A DNA stretch of 64,000 nt, taken from positions 620,001 to 684,000 of the forward strand of contig NZ_SDQC01000001.1 in the NCBI RefSeq assembly GCF_004153445.1, in the 5' to 3' direction. Of the stretch, positions 41,695 through 50,820 are shown one piece after another. The notes beneath the pieces are model-generated. The model was not told the DNA's origin, made no database searches, and was given only the letters and a program-made list of their open reading frames with translations. The position numbers were made by a program, and so were the translations under genes. The stretch comes from Allopusillimonas soli (GTDB lineage Bacteria; Pseudomonadota; Gammaproteobacteria; Burkholderiales; Burkholderiaceae_B). Positions within the stretch are counted from its first letter, which is position 1. Each line of letters begins with the position of its first letter.

Positions 41695-43007
41695 CGGTTT
41701 TTACAATGAATCCCGATCATACCCACGAAGTGCATTGCCGCAGCTGGGTGCCAGGGTCAACCACTCACGCGGACTTTCCCTTGCAGAACCTTCCCCTGGG
41801 TGTTCTGGACGAAAGCGGCGGCCGCATTGTCGTCGCAATAGGAGATTACGCGCTGGATGTTCAGGCGGCTTTGCACTTGCAGTGCCTCGACGACCTTGCG
41901 TGCCATGAGCAGCATGCCTTGCACGCCCATAATTTGAATGACTGGATGGCATTGGATGCACATGCGCGGCGCCGTATACGCCATGCCTTGTTTGCGCTGC
42001 TTGAGCATGGCAACAGCGCCGCACAGCACGGCGACCGCCTGTTGCTCGATCCCAGGAAACATAGGATGGCACTGCCGGCGCACATCGGCGACTACACAGA
42101 CTTCTACAGCGGTATTCACCATGCGATGAAAGCCGGCGTACTGTTTCGTCCTGACAATCCGTTGCTCCCCAATTACAAGTATCTTCCCATCGCCTACCAT
42201 GGGCGAGCCTCGTCCATCAAGGTATCGGGGGAACCCGTCTGCCGGCCGCATGGCCAGGTTCACACCGATGAAGGGCCGCGTTTGCAGCCAAGCGCGCGTA
42301 TGGATTTCGAGCTTGAGCTGGCAATGTGGGCGGGTCCTGGAAACGCCTTGGGGGACGCCATCCCCCTGGAGCGCGCCCACGAACATATCGCGGGTTACGG
42401 CTTGTTCAATGACTGGTCCGCGCGGGATATTCAGGCATGGGAATATCGACCCCTGGGACCGTTCCAGGGCAAGAACTTCGCATCAACAGTATCACCCTGG
42501 ATCATTACGGCTGATGCCTTGGTTCCATTTCGCCGCAGCGCAATGGCCCGCCCCGCAGATCATCCAGCGCTCATGGATTACCTGAACAACGAGCGGGATC
42601 AGGCTCAAGGAGGGCTGGACATCCAGCTTGAAGTGAGCATATCGACTTCTACAATGCGCGACCGCGGCCTGCCTGCCTGCCGGCTTGCGCAGTCCCATAC
42701 GAGCCATCTTTATTGGACGCCCGCACAAATGCTTGCACAGCATACCCTTGGCGGCTGCAACCTGCGTCCGGGCGATCTCATGGCGTCCGGCACGATATCC
42801 ACCCCCGATCACACCGGCGACGGGAGCCTGCTCGAAATGACCGCAGGCGGTGTCGCGCCCATCACGCTGCCGTCTGGAGAACAACGCGCTTTTCTGCACG
42901 ACGGCGATGAGATCACGTTAACTGCCTACTGCGAGCGGCCAGGCGGCTACCGCATAGGCTTCGGCGAATGCCGCGGGCGGATTATCTGTGCTGCTGGACG
43001 GCCCTGA
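41691..43007 (+). CDS. Fumarylacetoacetase-family hydrolase
   Basis: 438 residues, full length for the two-domain eukaryote-type fumarylacetoacetase. The N-terminal SH3-like part is followed by the catalytic domain with GDYTDFYSGIHHAMKAG, YKYLPIAYHGRASSI, LELAMWAGPGNALG, LFNDWSARDIQAWEY and PLGPFQGKNFASTVSPWI, all conserved. The enzyme cleaves fumarylacetoacetate in tyrosine degradation, but homogentisate dioxygenase and maleylacetoacetate isomerase are not nearby. With the 3-hydroxybutyrate-dehydrogenase-like SDR before it and a Bug protein after it, another acylpyruvate substrate is equally possible. Coupled to the SDR gene by a 4-base overlap. Confidence 0.9.
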   Translation: MTVFTMNPDHTHEVHCRSWVPGSTTHADFPLQNLPLGVLDESGGRIVVAIGDYALDVQAALHLQCLDDLACHEQHALHAHNLNDWMALDAHARRRIRHALFALLEHGNSAAQHGDRLLLDPRKHRMALPAHIGDYTDFYSGIHHAMKAGVLFRPDNPLLPNYKYLPIAYHGRASSIKVSGEPVCRPHGQVHTDEGPRLQPSARMDFELELAMWAGPGNALGDAIPLERAHEHIAGYGLFNDWSARDIQAWEYRPLGPFQGKNFASTVSPWIITADALVPFRRSAMARPADHPALMDYLNNERDQAQGGLDIQLEVSISTSTMRDRGLPACRLAQSHTSHLYWTPAQMLAQHTLGGCNLRPGDLMASGTISTPDHTGDGSLLEMTAGGVAPITLPSGEQRAFLHDGDEITLTAYCERPGGYRIGFGECRGRIICAAGRP

Positions 43008-43044
43008 TTCCGCTCTCTACTTCCCTCTACACAGGAGACATATT

Positions 43045-44007
43045 ATGAAGAAAGTAATCTACAGTTGCCTGGCGGCCATTGCCGGCTTGATGGCCAGCCC
43101 CGCACATGCCGACAGCGCCTACCCGAATCAGCCCATACGCTTGATCGTGCCGTATTCCGCCGGCGGCGTCACCGATCTTGTGGGGCGTGCACTCGCGGAG
43201 AAAATGAGCAGTCATCTTGGCCAATCGGTCGTGGTGGAAAACAAGACGGGCGCCAACGGCACAATGGGCGCCATACAAATGCTCACCACCAAACCGGATG
43301 GCTATACCATCACCATGGTACCCATCGGCATCTATCGCATGCCGCACATCACCGGCACCTCCTACGATCCCGCCAAGGACTTTACCTATATCTCGCAGGT
43401 GGCTGGCTATGACTACTATCTGGTCGTGAAAAACGATGCGCCATGGAAGAATCTGGACGAGTTCATCCAGTACGCCAAAAGCAAGCCCGATGCCATCTCC
43501 TACGGAACGCCTGGCGCCTACAGCAGCCAGCACATTGCCATGGTTCAGCTTGGTGAAGCGGCGGGTACGCAATGGACCCATATCCCGTTCAAAGGCGAGG
43601 CCGATGCCATGACGGCGCTCCTGGGAGGCCACGTACAAGTGGTGGTGGGCGCCAGTGGCGCGCTCCCGCATGTCAAGAGCGGCGATATGCGTTCGCTTGC
43701 GGTGCTGGGGGAAAATCGATCCATGGCATTGCCCGACGTTCCGACCTTGAAGGAATCAGGTTATAACGTGGTTCACACGTCGGCTTTCGGCATCGCTGGG
43801 CCGAAAAACATGCCTGATGACGTCGTGAAGAAAATCGACGAAGCGATCGGCGCCGCCATGGATGACAAGGATTTCACCGCGCGGCTAGTCCAGCTTGGCG
43901 TATCGCCCTTGTATCTGGATCATGAACGCTACACGGCTGCCGCCATGCGCAGCGTGGAAAAGGAAGAGAAAACCATCAAGCAGCTTGGCGATATCCAGGC
44001 GAAATAA
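43045..44007 (+). CDS. Bug-family (TctC) periplasmic substrate-binding protein
   Basis: 320 residues from the ATG at 43045 with CAGGAGA upstream; the frame to 42988 overlaps the hydrolase gene and is rejected. Signal peptide ends PAHA near residue 22. Bug motifs: PIRLIVPYSAGGVTDLVGR, VVVENKTGANGTMGAIQ, GTPGAYSSQHIAMVQL and LPDVPTLKESGYNVVHT. It is the last gene of the SDR-FAH operon and ends in a strong terminator. It probably supplies that pathway's carboxylate substrate. No membrane subunits are adjacent. Confidence 0.92.
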   Translation: MKKVIYSCLAAIAGLMASPAHADSAYPNQPIRLIVPYSAGGVTDLVGRALAEKMSSHLGQSVVVENKTGANGTMGAIQMLTTKPDGYTITMVPIGIYRMPHITGTSYDPAKDFTYISQVAGYDYYLVVKNDAPWKNLDEFIQYAKSKPDAISYGTPGAYSSQHIAMVQLGEAAGTQWTHIPFKGEADAMTALLGGHVQVVVGASGALPHVKSGDMRSLAVLGENRSMALPDVPTLKESGYNVVHTSAFGIAGPKNMPDDVVKKIDEAIGAAMDDKDFTARLVQLGVSPLYLDHERYTAAAMRSVEKEEKTIKQLGDIQAK

Positions 44008-44020
44008 CGGTAGACAACGA

Positions 44021-44051
44021 AGCGGCCCGGGCATAAGCCCGGGCCGCTTTT
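44021..44051. terminator. Strong intrinsic terminator, bidirectional
   Basis: AGCGGCCCGGGC pairs perfectly with GCCCGGGCCGCT around an ATAA loop and is followed by TTTT on the plus strand. It separates the Bug gene from the convergent aldehyde dehydrogenase gene and can stop transcription from both sides. Confidence 0.9.
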
Positions 44052-44071
44052 CATTCAGTGTCGCAATCAGC

Positions 44072-45553
44072 TCAGTTCACATACCAGATGGTCTTGATTT
44101 GCTGGTATTGCTCGAAGGCCTCGAGACCGTTGTCACGCCCGCCGAAGCCAGACTGCTTGTAGCCGCCGAACGGTGTGCTGATGTCGCCCTCGGAGAAGCC
44201 GTTTACAGAAACCGTGCCGGCGCGAATGGCGCTTGCCATGCGTTGCGCGCGGCGAACATCCCGCGTATACACCGAGGCTGCCAGACCATAGCTGCTGTCG
44301 TTGGCAAGGCGGACGGCTTCCTCCTCCGTTTCGAATGATGTCACTGCCAGGATGGGCCCGAACACCTCTTCCTTGAAGAGCCGCATGCGGGGAAGCACAT
44401 CGTCGAATATCGTGGGTTCGACATACCATCCGCTGCCCAGATCCTCCAGTATCTTGCCGCCATGAAACAGCCTGGCGCCTTCTTCACTGGCACCTTCCAG
44501 GAACCCTTTTACCTTGTCGAAGTGGGCGCGCTCCACCAGGGGTCCGATTTGCGTCGCCGGATCTGTGGGTAGCCCCACCTTCCAGCACTGGACTCGCGAC
44601 TTGAGCTTGTCGAGCAAGGCCTCTTTGACGCTGGCCTGCACGATGAGGCGCGAGCCGCAACTGCAGTTTTCACCCATGTTCCAGAAGGCAGCCGCAAGCA
44701 AGTCATCCAGGATCTCATCCAGCGGCGCATCCTCGAAGACCACCTGAGGGCTCTTGCCGCCGCACTCCAGCACAATCTCCTTCAGGTTGCTCTCAGCCGA
44801 GTACTTCAGAAACAGGCGACCGACTTCGGTTGAGCCCGTAAATGAAACCACATCTACATCGGCGTGCCGCCCCAGAGGCTCACCCACCGCCTCGCCCAGG
44901 CCCGTGACCAGCGTCAATACTCCCTCGGGAATGCCTGCCTGGTGGGCTAGTTGCGTCATGCGATAAGCACTCAGCGAGGTCAGCTCGGCCGGCTTGACGA
45001 TGACGGAGTTACCTGCTGCCAGTGCGGGGGCAACCTTCCAGGCGTACATCTGCGCAGGAAAATTCCAGGGCAGCACGGCGCCCACCACGCCGATGGGCTC
45101 CTTCACGATCAGACCGGTGGCTTGCGGACCTGTGGGCGCGATGCGGCCAAAACATTTGTCAACCGCCTCCGCGTACCATGCGAACGTATCCAATGTCGCG
45201 GGCATGTCGGTGTTCAGGCACTCGGTAATCGGCTTGCCGGCGTCCACGCAGTCCAGCGCAGCCAACTCTTCCGCATGTTCGCGCATCAATGCAACCCACG
45301 CCAGCATCACCTGCTTGCGCTCCGCGGGCGAGCGCCGCGACCAGACACCCGCTTCGAAACTGCTGCGGGCAGCCTGCACCGCCGCATCGATGTCGCTGGA
45401 CGTACCGGCGGCTATCTGACCGATCACGGTATTATCGATAGGCGTCACATTGTCTATTCGGCCGGCACCTGCCTCGTGGCCGGGGACAAGATGTCCCGCC
45501 CATAACCTGCCTTCCCGTGCCTGTTGAAAAATGGCATCCATGGATTGCGCCAT
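44072..45553 (-). CDS. NAD(P)-dependent aldehyde dehydrogenase (PuuC-like)
   Basis: 493 residues with a strong AGGAGG site before the start. Motifs: VLPWNFPAQMYAWKVAPALA, the NAD loop FTGSTEVG, catalytic Glu263 in LECGGKSP and catalytic Cys297 in MGENCSCGSR. The residue two after the nucleophile is Cys299 instead of the usual Ala, giving a CSC triad. The closest-looking family is the gamma-glutamyl-gamma-aminobutyraldehyde or 4-hydroxyproline-pathway ketoglutarate-semialdehyde group. It is the last gene of the TRAP-DHDPS-family operon, so it likely oxidises the semialdehyde released by that lyase. Confidence 0.9.
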   Translation of the reverse strand: MAQSMDAIFQQAREGRLWAGHLVPGHEAGAGRIDNVTPIDNTVIGQIAAGTSSDIDAAVQAARSSFEAGVWSRRSPAERKQVMLAWVALMREHAEELAALDCVDAGKPITECLNTDMPATLDTFAWYAEAVDKCFGRIAPTGPQATGLIVKEPIGVVGAVLPWNFPAQMYAWKVAPALAAGNSVIVKPAELTSLSAYRMTQLAHQAGIPEGVLTLVTGLGEAVGEPLGRHADVDVVSFTGSTEVGRLFLKYSAESNLKEIVLECGGKSPQVVFEDAPLDEILDDLLAAAFWNMGENCSCGSRLIVQASVKEALLDKLKSRVQCWKVGLPTDPATQIGPLVERAHFDKVKGFLEGASEEGARLFHGGKILEDLGSGWYVEPTIFDDVLPRMRLFKEEVFGPILAVTSFETEEEAVRLANDSSYGLAASVYTRDVRRAQRMASAIRAGTVSVNGFSEGDISTPFGGYKQSGFGGRDNGLEAFEQYQQIKTIWYVN

Positions 45554-45565
45554 GTCATCCTCCTG

Positions 45566-46441
45566 TTAGCGGCTGTATGCGTCAAGCAATCGAGTGAAAG
45601 CAGTGGCATCCGATTCGGACATCGCCCGCAGCGGCGGGCGTACCGAGCCCACATCAATGCCATGACGCCGGCAGCCCAATTTTGCTTTCTGGTTGTAGTC
45701 GCCCGATTCCATGTTCTGGATGGCGGGCATCATGGCGGACATCATGCCGCGCACATCATCCCAGCGCTGTTCGTGCGCTGCCTTGACCATTTCGGCTTGT
45801 TCTCCGGGAAACACATTGGCGCCTCCACTGATCCAGCCGCGCACGCCCCAGAACAGAAAGTCCACCGCCTGGTCATCGCATCCGCAGATCACCTCGAAGT
45901 CGGGAAGGTTCGCGTGAATGAGCTTGAGCGCGCGGCTGAAATCGCCGCTGCTTTCCTTGATGGCCACGATATTGGGAACCCTGCTCAGTTCGGCCACCGC
46001 ATCGAAGCCTATCTCCACACCGACGCGTGCGGGAAAGTTATACATGATGATGGGAAGGCGAGTGGCGGCGGCGACATCCGTGAAATGCGCCACGATTTCC
46101 CCCTGGCCCGGAAGGCTGTATGCGGGTGTCGCCAGCATCAGGCCTTCGTAGCCCAACGCCTCCGCCTGGCGCGCGTTCGCGATGCATTCGCGTGTGGACA
46201 TGCCGTTGATGCCCGCTATCAGACTGACGCGGCCGCGGCCTACATCTCGCACACACTCGAGCACCTGCACGCGTTCCTGCGGCTCCAGTGTGTAGTATTC
46301 GCCGGTGGTGCCGCAGGGAATCAATCCCGACACGCCCTGGCCGATGAAATATTGCGCCAGCTTTTCCAGCGCCTGGATATCAAGCTTGCCGTCGCCATCG
46401 AACGGCGTCACCATGGGAACCAGCACACCTTGCGTATTCAT
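45566..46441 (-). CDS. Dihydrodipicolinate synthase-family lyase or dehydratase
   Basis: 291 residues with the (beta/alpha)8 DapA fold. IPCGTTGEYYTL near 41 binds the ketoacid carboxylate, Tyr134 in MYNFPARVG is the conserved tyrosine, and Lys162 in IVAIKESSGD forms the Schiff base. An AAGGAAAG site precedes the start. A core DapA would not be in a sugar-acid-like operon. Next to a TRAP transporter and an aldehyde dehydrogenase, a role like 5-dehydro-4-deoxyglucarate dehydratase, 2-keto-3-deoxy-sugar-acid dehydratase or N-acetylneuraminate-lyase-type aldolase fits. The specific reaction is inferred from context. Confidence 0.88.
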   Translation of the reverse strand: MNTQGVLVPMVTPFDGDGKLDIQALEKLAQYFIGQGVSGLIPCGTTGEYYTLEPQERVQVLECVRDVGRGRVSLIAGINGMSTRECIANARQAEALGYEGLMLATPAYSLPGQGEIVAHFTDVAAATRLPIIMYNFPARVGVEIGFDAVAELSRVPNIVAIKESSGDFSRALKLIHANLPDFEVICGCDDQAVDFLFWGVRGWISGGANVFPGEQAEMVKAAHEQRWDDVRGMMSAMMPAIQNMESGDYNQKAKLGCRRHGIDVGSVRPPLRAMSESDATAFTRLLDAYSR

Positions 46442-46492
46442 TTGAACTTTCCTTCTACGGTTCTACAAATGACCTCTCGGTCGATAAAAAAC

Positions 46493-47812
46493 TCAGAAGC
46501 CCGAAACTTGCGTCGGAAGCCATGTCGCCAGCCAGGGGAACAGGGCCACGATGATCAGCGTCAGGAACTGAATGAGGATGAACGGCACGACGCCCTTGCA
46601 GATCTGTCCGTACTTCATGTCGGGCGGCGCAATCGACAACAGATAGAAAATCGACGAAGCCATGGGCGGCGTCAGATAGCCAGTTTGCAGCACAATAATC
46701 ATTAGCGTGCCGAACCAGATCGGATCAATGCCAGCGCTGGTCAGCAGCGGCAGGAACAGCGGTACGCAAATGAGCACGTTGGCGGTCCAGTCGAGCACAA
46801 AACCCAGCAGAAAGACAACGAACAGGAAGAAAATGATGGTGCCCGTTATGCCCAGCCCCAGATTCTCCGTAATGCTCTGGATGAGACGAGAGCCGCCATT
46901 CGCCGCGAAGATGCCGGTAAACATGATGCCGCCGGCGACGATAAGCAGGATCATGGCCGAGATGCGTACCGTGATGGCAAGCGATTCGCGCATCATCTTC
47001 ACATTGAACTGCCCGTAGCAGATGCATAGAACCAGCGCGCCTGCTGCACCAACGGCGGCCGCCTCCGTGGGAGAGGCGATGCCGGCCATGAGCGAACCCA
47101 GCACCGCGACAATGAGCAGCATGGTCGGAACAAGACCGGTTACCGTGATCTTGAGCTTGTCGAGCGCGGGCAGGCGCATGTCGGCATCGTCCGCACGCGG
47201 TCCGAATTCGGGCCGCACGACGCAAATGCCAACGATATACACGAGGAACAGGCCGACCATGATCAAACCGGGAAACAGCATGGCTGCAAACAGCTCGCCG
47301 ACGGAAATCTGGGCCAGCGATGCGTAGACCACCGCGACCACGGATGGGGGGATCATGGTGCCCAGCGATCCTCCGGCGCATATGGTTCCGGCTATCAGCG
47401 AATTGTTGTAGCGAAACTTCTGCATGGCCGGAATCGCCATCATGCCAACCATGACCTCCACCGCGCCCACCACCCCCGCGGCCGCCGCGAACGTGGCCGC
47501 CATGGCAATGGTCGCCACAGCCAGCCCGCCAGGCAGACGACCCAGCCACAGTTGCATCGTGCGGAACAGTCGGGCTGCGATGCCCGAGCGTTCCAGTATG
47601 GCGCCCATCAGGACAAACATGGGTATGGCTGATAGGACGTAGTTGGTCGCTGCCGTGTAAAGACTGCCGTATAGCTGATCGAAGATATGGGGACCAAAGG
47701 CATACAGGCCCGCGGCCAGGGCGGGAATGATCAACGAGAAAGAAATGGGTACGCCCAGGAAGATCAGCAGGAATAGTGCCGGGAACATCAGTGCGGCGAC
47801 AACGGAGCTCAT
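46493..47812 (-). CDS. TRAP transporter large permease, DctM family
   Basis: 439 residues and about twelve hydrophobic segments, starting MSSVVAALMFPALFLLIFLGV with the start codon overlapping the small-subunit stop (ATGA). Family landmarks are GGLAVATIAMAATFAAAAGV, SLGTMIPPSVVAVVYA, and IASPTEAAAVGAAGALVL. A longer frame back to 47941 lies inside the DctQ gene and is rejected. It is the ion-coupled transport channel of a DctPQM system in the inner membrane. The substrate is probably an acidic sugar or other carboxylate, judging from the enzymes of the operon. Confidence 0.93.
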   Translation of the reverse strand: MSSVVAALMFPALFLLIFLGVPISFSLIIPALAAGLYAFGPHIFDQLYGSLYTAATNYVLSAIPMFVLMGAILERSGIAARLFRTMQLWLGRLPGGLAVATIAMAATFAAAAGVVGAVEVMVGMMAIPAMQKFRYNNSLIAGTICAGGSLGTMIPPSVVAVVYASLAQISVGELFAAMLFPGLIMVGLFLVYIVGICVVRPEFGPRADDADMRLPALDKLKITVTGLVPTMLLIVAVLGSLMAGIASPTEAAAVGAAGALVLCICYGQFNVKMMRESLAITVRISAMILLIVAGGIMFTGIFAANGGSRLIQSITENLGLGITGTIIFFLFVVFLLGFVLDWTANVLICVPLFLPLLTSAGIDPIWFGTLMIIVLQTGYLTPPMASSIFYLLSIAPPDMKYGQICKGVVPFILIQFLTLIIVALFPWLATWLPTQVSGF

Positions 47813-48330
47813 GCGTGATCTCCCGTGGAAGGCGCACGGATGCCCAGCATGTCCTGCAGTCCCCTGGATGCAAGCTGCAGGGTCAGCGTAAGCAGCCCCA
47901 CGGCGATGATCAGATAGAACGGCCACATCAGCGGCGCCCATGGACTGACCATCTCGACCTCACCCTTCATCCAGGCGCGCCAGGTGCGCTCGAAGGCAAT
48001 CCAGGTCAGCACGGCGAAGAAGGGACACAGGACAAACAGGTATGCGCCCCCCTCGATGGCGCCCGCCAGCTTGGCCGGCAGTTTGTTGCGCAGAATATCA
48101 ATGCGAATATGCGCATCTTCCTTCAGCGTCCATGCGACGCCGAGTAAAAATAGCGCGCCGCTGCACATGTAGGCGATGTCGAAAGCCCATACCGTCGGGG
48201 CGTTGAAAATGTATCGTGCCCCCACCTCGTAGATCATCGAGACAACCAGAACAACCACGGATAAATGGGCCAGTTGCACGACAACCCAGGAAAGGCCGTC
48301 CACCATTCTGAAGAATCGGGTCAGCATCAT
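47809..48330 (-). CDS. TRAP transporter small permease, DctQ family
   Basis: 173 residues from the ATG at 48330 behind CAGGAG; a second ATG follows directly. Four hydrophobic segments include LAHLSVVVLVVSMIYEVGARYIF, AFDIAYMCSGALFLLGVAW and WPFYLIIAVGLLTLTLQL. The VGARYIFNAPTVWAFDIA and KEDAHIRID patterns are typical of DctQ. It sits between the binding protein gene and the large permease gene, as usual. Confidence 0.92.
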   Translation of the reverse strand: MMLTRFFRMVDGLSWVVVQLAHLSVVVLVVSMIYEVGARYIFNAPTVWAFDIAYMCSGALFLLGVAWTLKEDAHIRIDILRNKLPAKLAGAIEGGAYLFVLCPFFAVLTWIAFERTWRAWMKGEVEMVSPWAPLMWPFYLIIAVGLLTLTLQLASRGLQDMLGIRAPSTGDHA

Positions 48331-48404
48331 GCTGCTCCTGTGATTGCCGCCGCACAATGCGGCGGCGGATTGCCCGCATGAACGGGCCTAGGGTGTCGCG
48401 CGCA

Positions 48405-49460
48405 TCAATCGCGGATCAGATAACCGCTCTCGGCCTTCCAGCGCTCGTGATAGGCGTCGTAGTCCTTGAGGATTTCAGACATGGTGGCATTGCCGCTGTC
48501 AGCCTGGGCCTTGGCGGTTTTGTGTATCCAGTCGCGGCCTGCATCGGAAAGCTGCTTCACGAATTCGGGACTGAGTGTGATGATCTCGTTGCGCCCTTTC
48601 CGGTACTGCGCCATGGCCTTCATGTCTGCGTCATAGAAGTGCGTCAGGCTTTCGTGCGTGGTCAGCCTGGCAGCGGCTTCCAGCAGCGGCTTGATGTCAT
48701 CCGGCAGCTTATCCCAGGTCTCCTGCTTGACAACCACTTCCCACATGAAAGTGGGTTGATGTACGCCCGGCACGACTATGTATTTTGCAGCCTGGTGAAA
48801 GCCTTCGGGCATGTTGGCCGAAGGAGGCGCCCATTCCACGGCATCCACGCCCTTGCGCTGCAGCAGGGTGTAGGTTTCGCCAGGCGGCACCACGGTCGGC
48901 ACGGCCCCGAAGTAATCACGCATGACTTCAGCCCATGCGCCCGACGTGCGGTATTTCAGACCTTTGAGATCTTCCGCGTTGCGTATGGGCTTGTTGGCGT
49001 GCGCCATGATTTCAGAAGACCCGATACCGACGATGAGCGTCTTCAAGCCCTGCTTGTCGCGCAGCTTCTGCAGCATGTCCTTGCCACCGCCTTCATACAG
49101 CCATGCCATGTAGGCATCCGGACCCATGCCGCCTGGAAAGCCCGCAAAAATTGCATTGGTGGGGTCTTGGTTGACCAGATAGGATGACGTGGAATGCCCC
49201 GCGGGCACGGTGCCTTCCTCCACAGCCTGAAACACTTTCAGCGCCGGAACGATGACACCGGCGCCGAAGGGCTGGATTTCCACGCGTCCGGAGGTCAGCG
49301 TATCGACATGATCCGCAAATCGTTCCAAAAAGTTCTTGTAGAAGGGCGACCCCTCGGGAACCGAAGTGGGCACTCGCCAGGAAATATCGGCTGCCGCGGC
49401 CGGCACCGCGACGCAGGCAAAAAGAGCGGCGGCCGCTAAAGCACGTAGGGTGGATTTCAT
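48405..49460 (-). CDS. TRAP transporter periplasmic binding protein, DctP family
   Basis: 351 residues. A signal peptide ends PAAAA near residue 24; GAGG precedes the ATG. DctP landmarks: ISWRVPTSVPEGSPFYKNFLERF, VPALKVFQAVEEGTV, IRNAEDLKGLKYRTSGAWAE, and the substrate-contact region KGVDAVEWAPPSANMPEGF, which has the conserved carboxylate-binding arginine in KYRTSG. It is the first gene of the operon, divergent from a LysR gene. A carboxylated substrate is expected. Confidence 0.93.
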   Translation of the reverse strand: MKSTLRALAAAALFACVAVPAAAADISWRVPTSVPEGSPFYKNFLERFADHVDTLTSGRVEIQPFGAGVIVPALKVFQAVEEGTVPAGHSTSSYLVNQDPTNAIFAGFPGGMGPDAYMAWLYEGGGKDMLQKLRDKQGLKTLIVGIGSSEIMAHANKPIRNAEDLKGLKYRTSGAWAEVMRDYFGAVPTVVPPGETYTLLQRKGVDAVEWAPPSANMPEGFHQAAKYIVVPGVHQPTFMWEVVVKQETWDKLPDDIKPLLEAAARLTTHESLTHFYDADMKAMAQYRKGRNEIITLSPEFVKQLSDAGRDWIHKTAKAQADSGNATMSEILKDYDAYHERWKAESGYLIRD

Positions 49461-49526
49461 ATGAGCCTCTTGACTTGTTCTAGGGCAGGACGACGCGATG
49501 CGCCGTGAGGAAAGTCTAATATGCCA

Positions 49527-49538
49527 TTAATATATTAA
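49527..49538. promoter_or_regulatory. AT-rich palindrome between divergent LysR and TRAP operon
   Basis: TTAATATATTAA lies about 67 bases upstream of the TRAP operon start and 136 before the LysR start. It is AT-rich enough to arise by chance. It is recorded because a LysR site is expected in this gap, but I cannot show one. Confidence 0.3.
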
Positions 49539-49673
49539 CAACATATTTATGCTAGGGATTGCCCTAAGTCCAACCGGAATCGGACTCGGCCTCACCCGCC
49601 GCGCGCCCGAAGATGGATGCGCGCACCCAGGAAAGGACAATGCGGCGCATGTTGCGGGTAAGGAAGGGCTATC

Positions 49674-50630
49674 ATGGCCTCTTCCCCATACTGTTTGACT
49701 GCATCGAAAAGCGATATGAAGGGCCTGGACATTCCCCTGCTGGAAATATTCGTGGCAGCTGTCGAGGAGAAAAGTCTCTCCAGGGCGGCGGAGCGCGAAA
49801 ACCTAGTCACTTCCGCCGTCAGCAAGCGGATTACCGAACTGGAGCGTCATCTCGATCGCGCACTGCTGCTGCGACATGGCCGCGGGGTCGAGCCGACGCC
49901 GGCGGGCACGCTGCTGTATCAGCGCGCCAAGGCCATTCTCAAAAGCGTCCAGCTGGCTGAAACAGCCATACACAGTTTTTCGAATGCCGGGGTCGCCAAG
50001 ATCAGGCTGGCCGCCAATCCCTCCACATTGCTGCAGTTTCTGCCCGGGCCCATGGGCAAGTTCCTGCATGGGCGCGACGATATTACGGTGGATCTGATCC
50101 AGGACCACAGCTACGACATTCCCCGAACCGTGGCGGAAGGCAAGGTTGACCTTGGCATCTACCATGCCGAGCACCCTGCAACAGGCGTGACGTCCTTTCC
50201 CTATGCGCGCGATCGGGTCGGGCTTGTGGTGCCGCTGGGCCATCCACTTGCCGATCGTGGCAGCCTGTTCCTGGAGGATGCGCTCGATTACGATCTGCTG
50301 GGCTATTTCCCGCTGCACTCGCTGGACAAGTTTCTGGCCTATATCGGTCAGACAGTAAGCCGGCCTCCCACCGTCAAACTGCAGGTCGCGAATTTCGAAA
50401 CCCGCTGCCGCATGATCCGGGAGGGCCTGGGCATAGGCATCGTCGCAGAGAATATCGCACGCAATTATCTGGGCAGCATGGGGTTGGTACTCCTACGGCT
50501 CAAGGATGCCTGGGCGGACCGCCAGTTTCATATCTGCATGCACAACGCGGCGGCCTGCAGCCCCGCCGCGCTTGAACTGCTGCATTTTCTCTGCCCTTCG
50601 GCCAAGACGGCGCTTTCAGCACGAAGCTGA
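49674..50630 (+). CDS. LysR-family regulator of the TRAP-lyase-dehydrogenase operon
   Basis: 318 residues from the ATG at 49674, with AAGGAAGG six bases away; an ATG at 49716 starts closer to the domain. The helix-turn-helix covers KSLSRAAERENLVTSAVS and RITELERHLDRALLLR. The recognition helix reads LVTSAVSKR, where most LysR proteins have SQPxxSR. The effector half contains GVAKIRLAANPSTLLQFLPG and DRVGLVVPLGHPLAD. It is divergent from the TRAP operon and probably activates it when its product or substrate is present. The following MmgE/PrpD gene is a second possible target. Confidence 0.9.
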   Translation: MASSPYCLTASKSDMKGLDIPLLEIFVAAVEEKSLSRAAERENLVTSAVSKRITELERHLDRALLLRHGRGVEPTPAGTLLYQRAKAILKSVQLAETAIHSFSNAGVAKIRLAANPSTLLQFLPGPMGKFLHGRDDITVDLIQDHSYDIPRTVAEGKVDLGIYHAEHPATGVTSFPYARDRVGLVVPLGHPLADRGSLFLEDALDYDLLGYFPLHSLDKFLAYIGQTVSRPPTVKLQVANFETRCRMIREGLGIGIVAENIARNYLGSMGLVLLRLKDAWADRQFHICMHNAAACSPAALELLHFLCPSAKTALSARS

Positions 50631-50820
50631 TTCCGTCCACCCTGCAGACGCTACGCCGGCCGCGGCAAGCACGGCTACCGGCATCGCGGTGAACGCAGGC
50701 TTTCCAAATTTTCAATCCAGATGCGCAACCGGACCGCTACAGTGGGGCTTTACTGAAGCGCCCCACGCCCGCGCGGGGTTCGACCGCCACCATGAAGAAG
50801 ATGGCTTACCGGAGCATTTG

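Noticed and set aside
45524-46705. A 393-residue plus-strand frame opposite the DapA-fold gene
   Set aside because: The opposite strand encodes a complete conserved enzyme with catalytic residues, while this frame is His- and Arg-rich without a fold.
50506-50820. Extension of the PrpD-like gene back to 50506
   Set aside because: The added part overlaps the LysR gene, is Arg-rich and unlike PrpD, and the ATG at 50821 has a good ribosome site.
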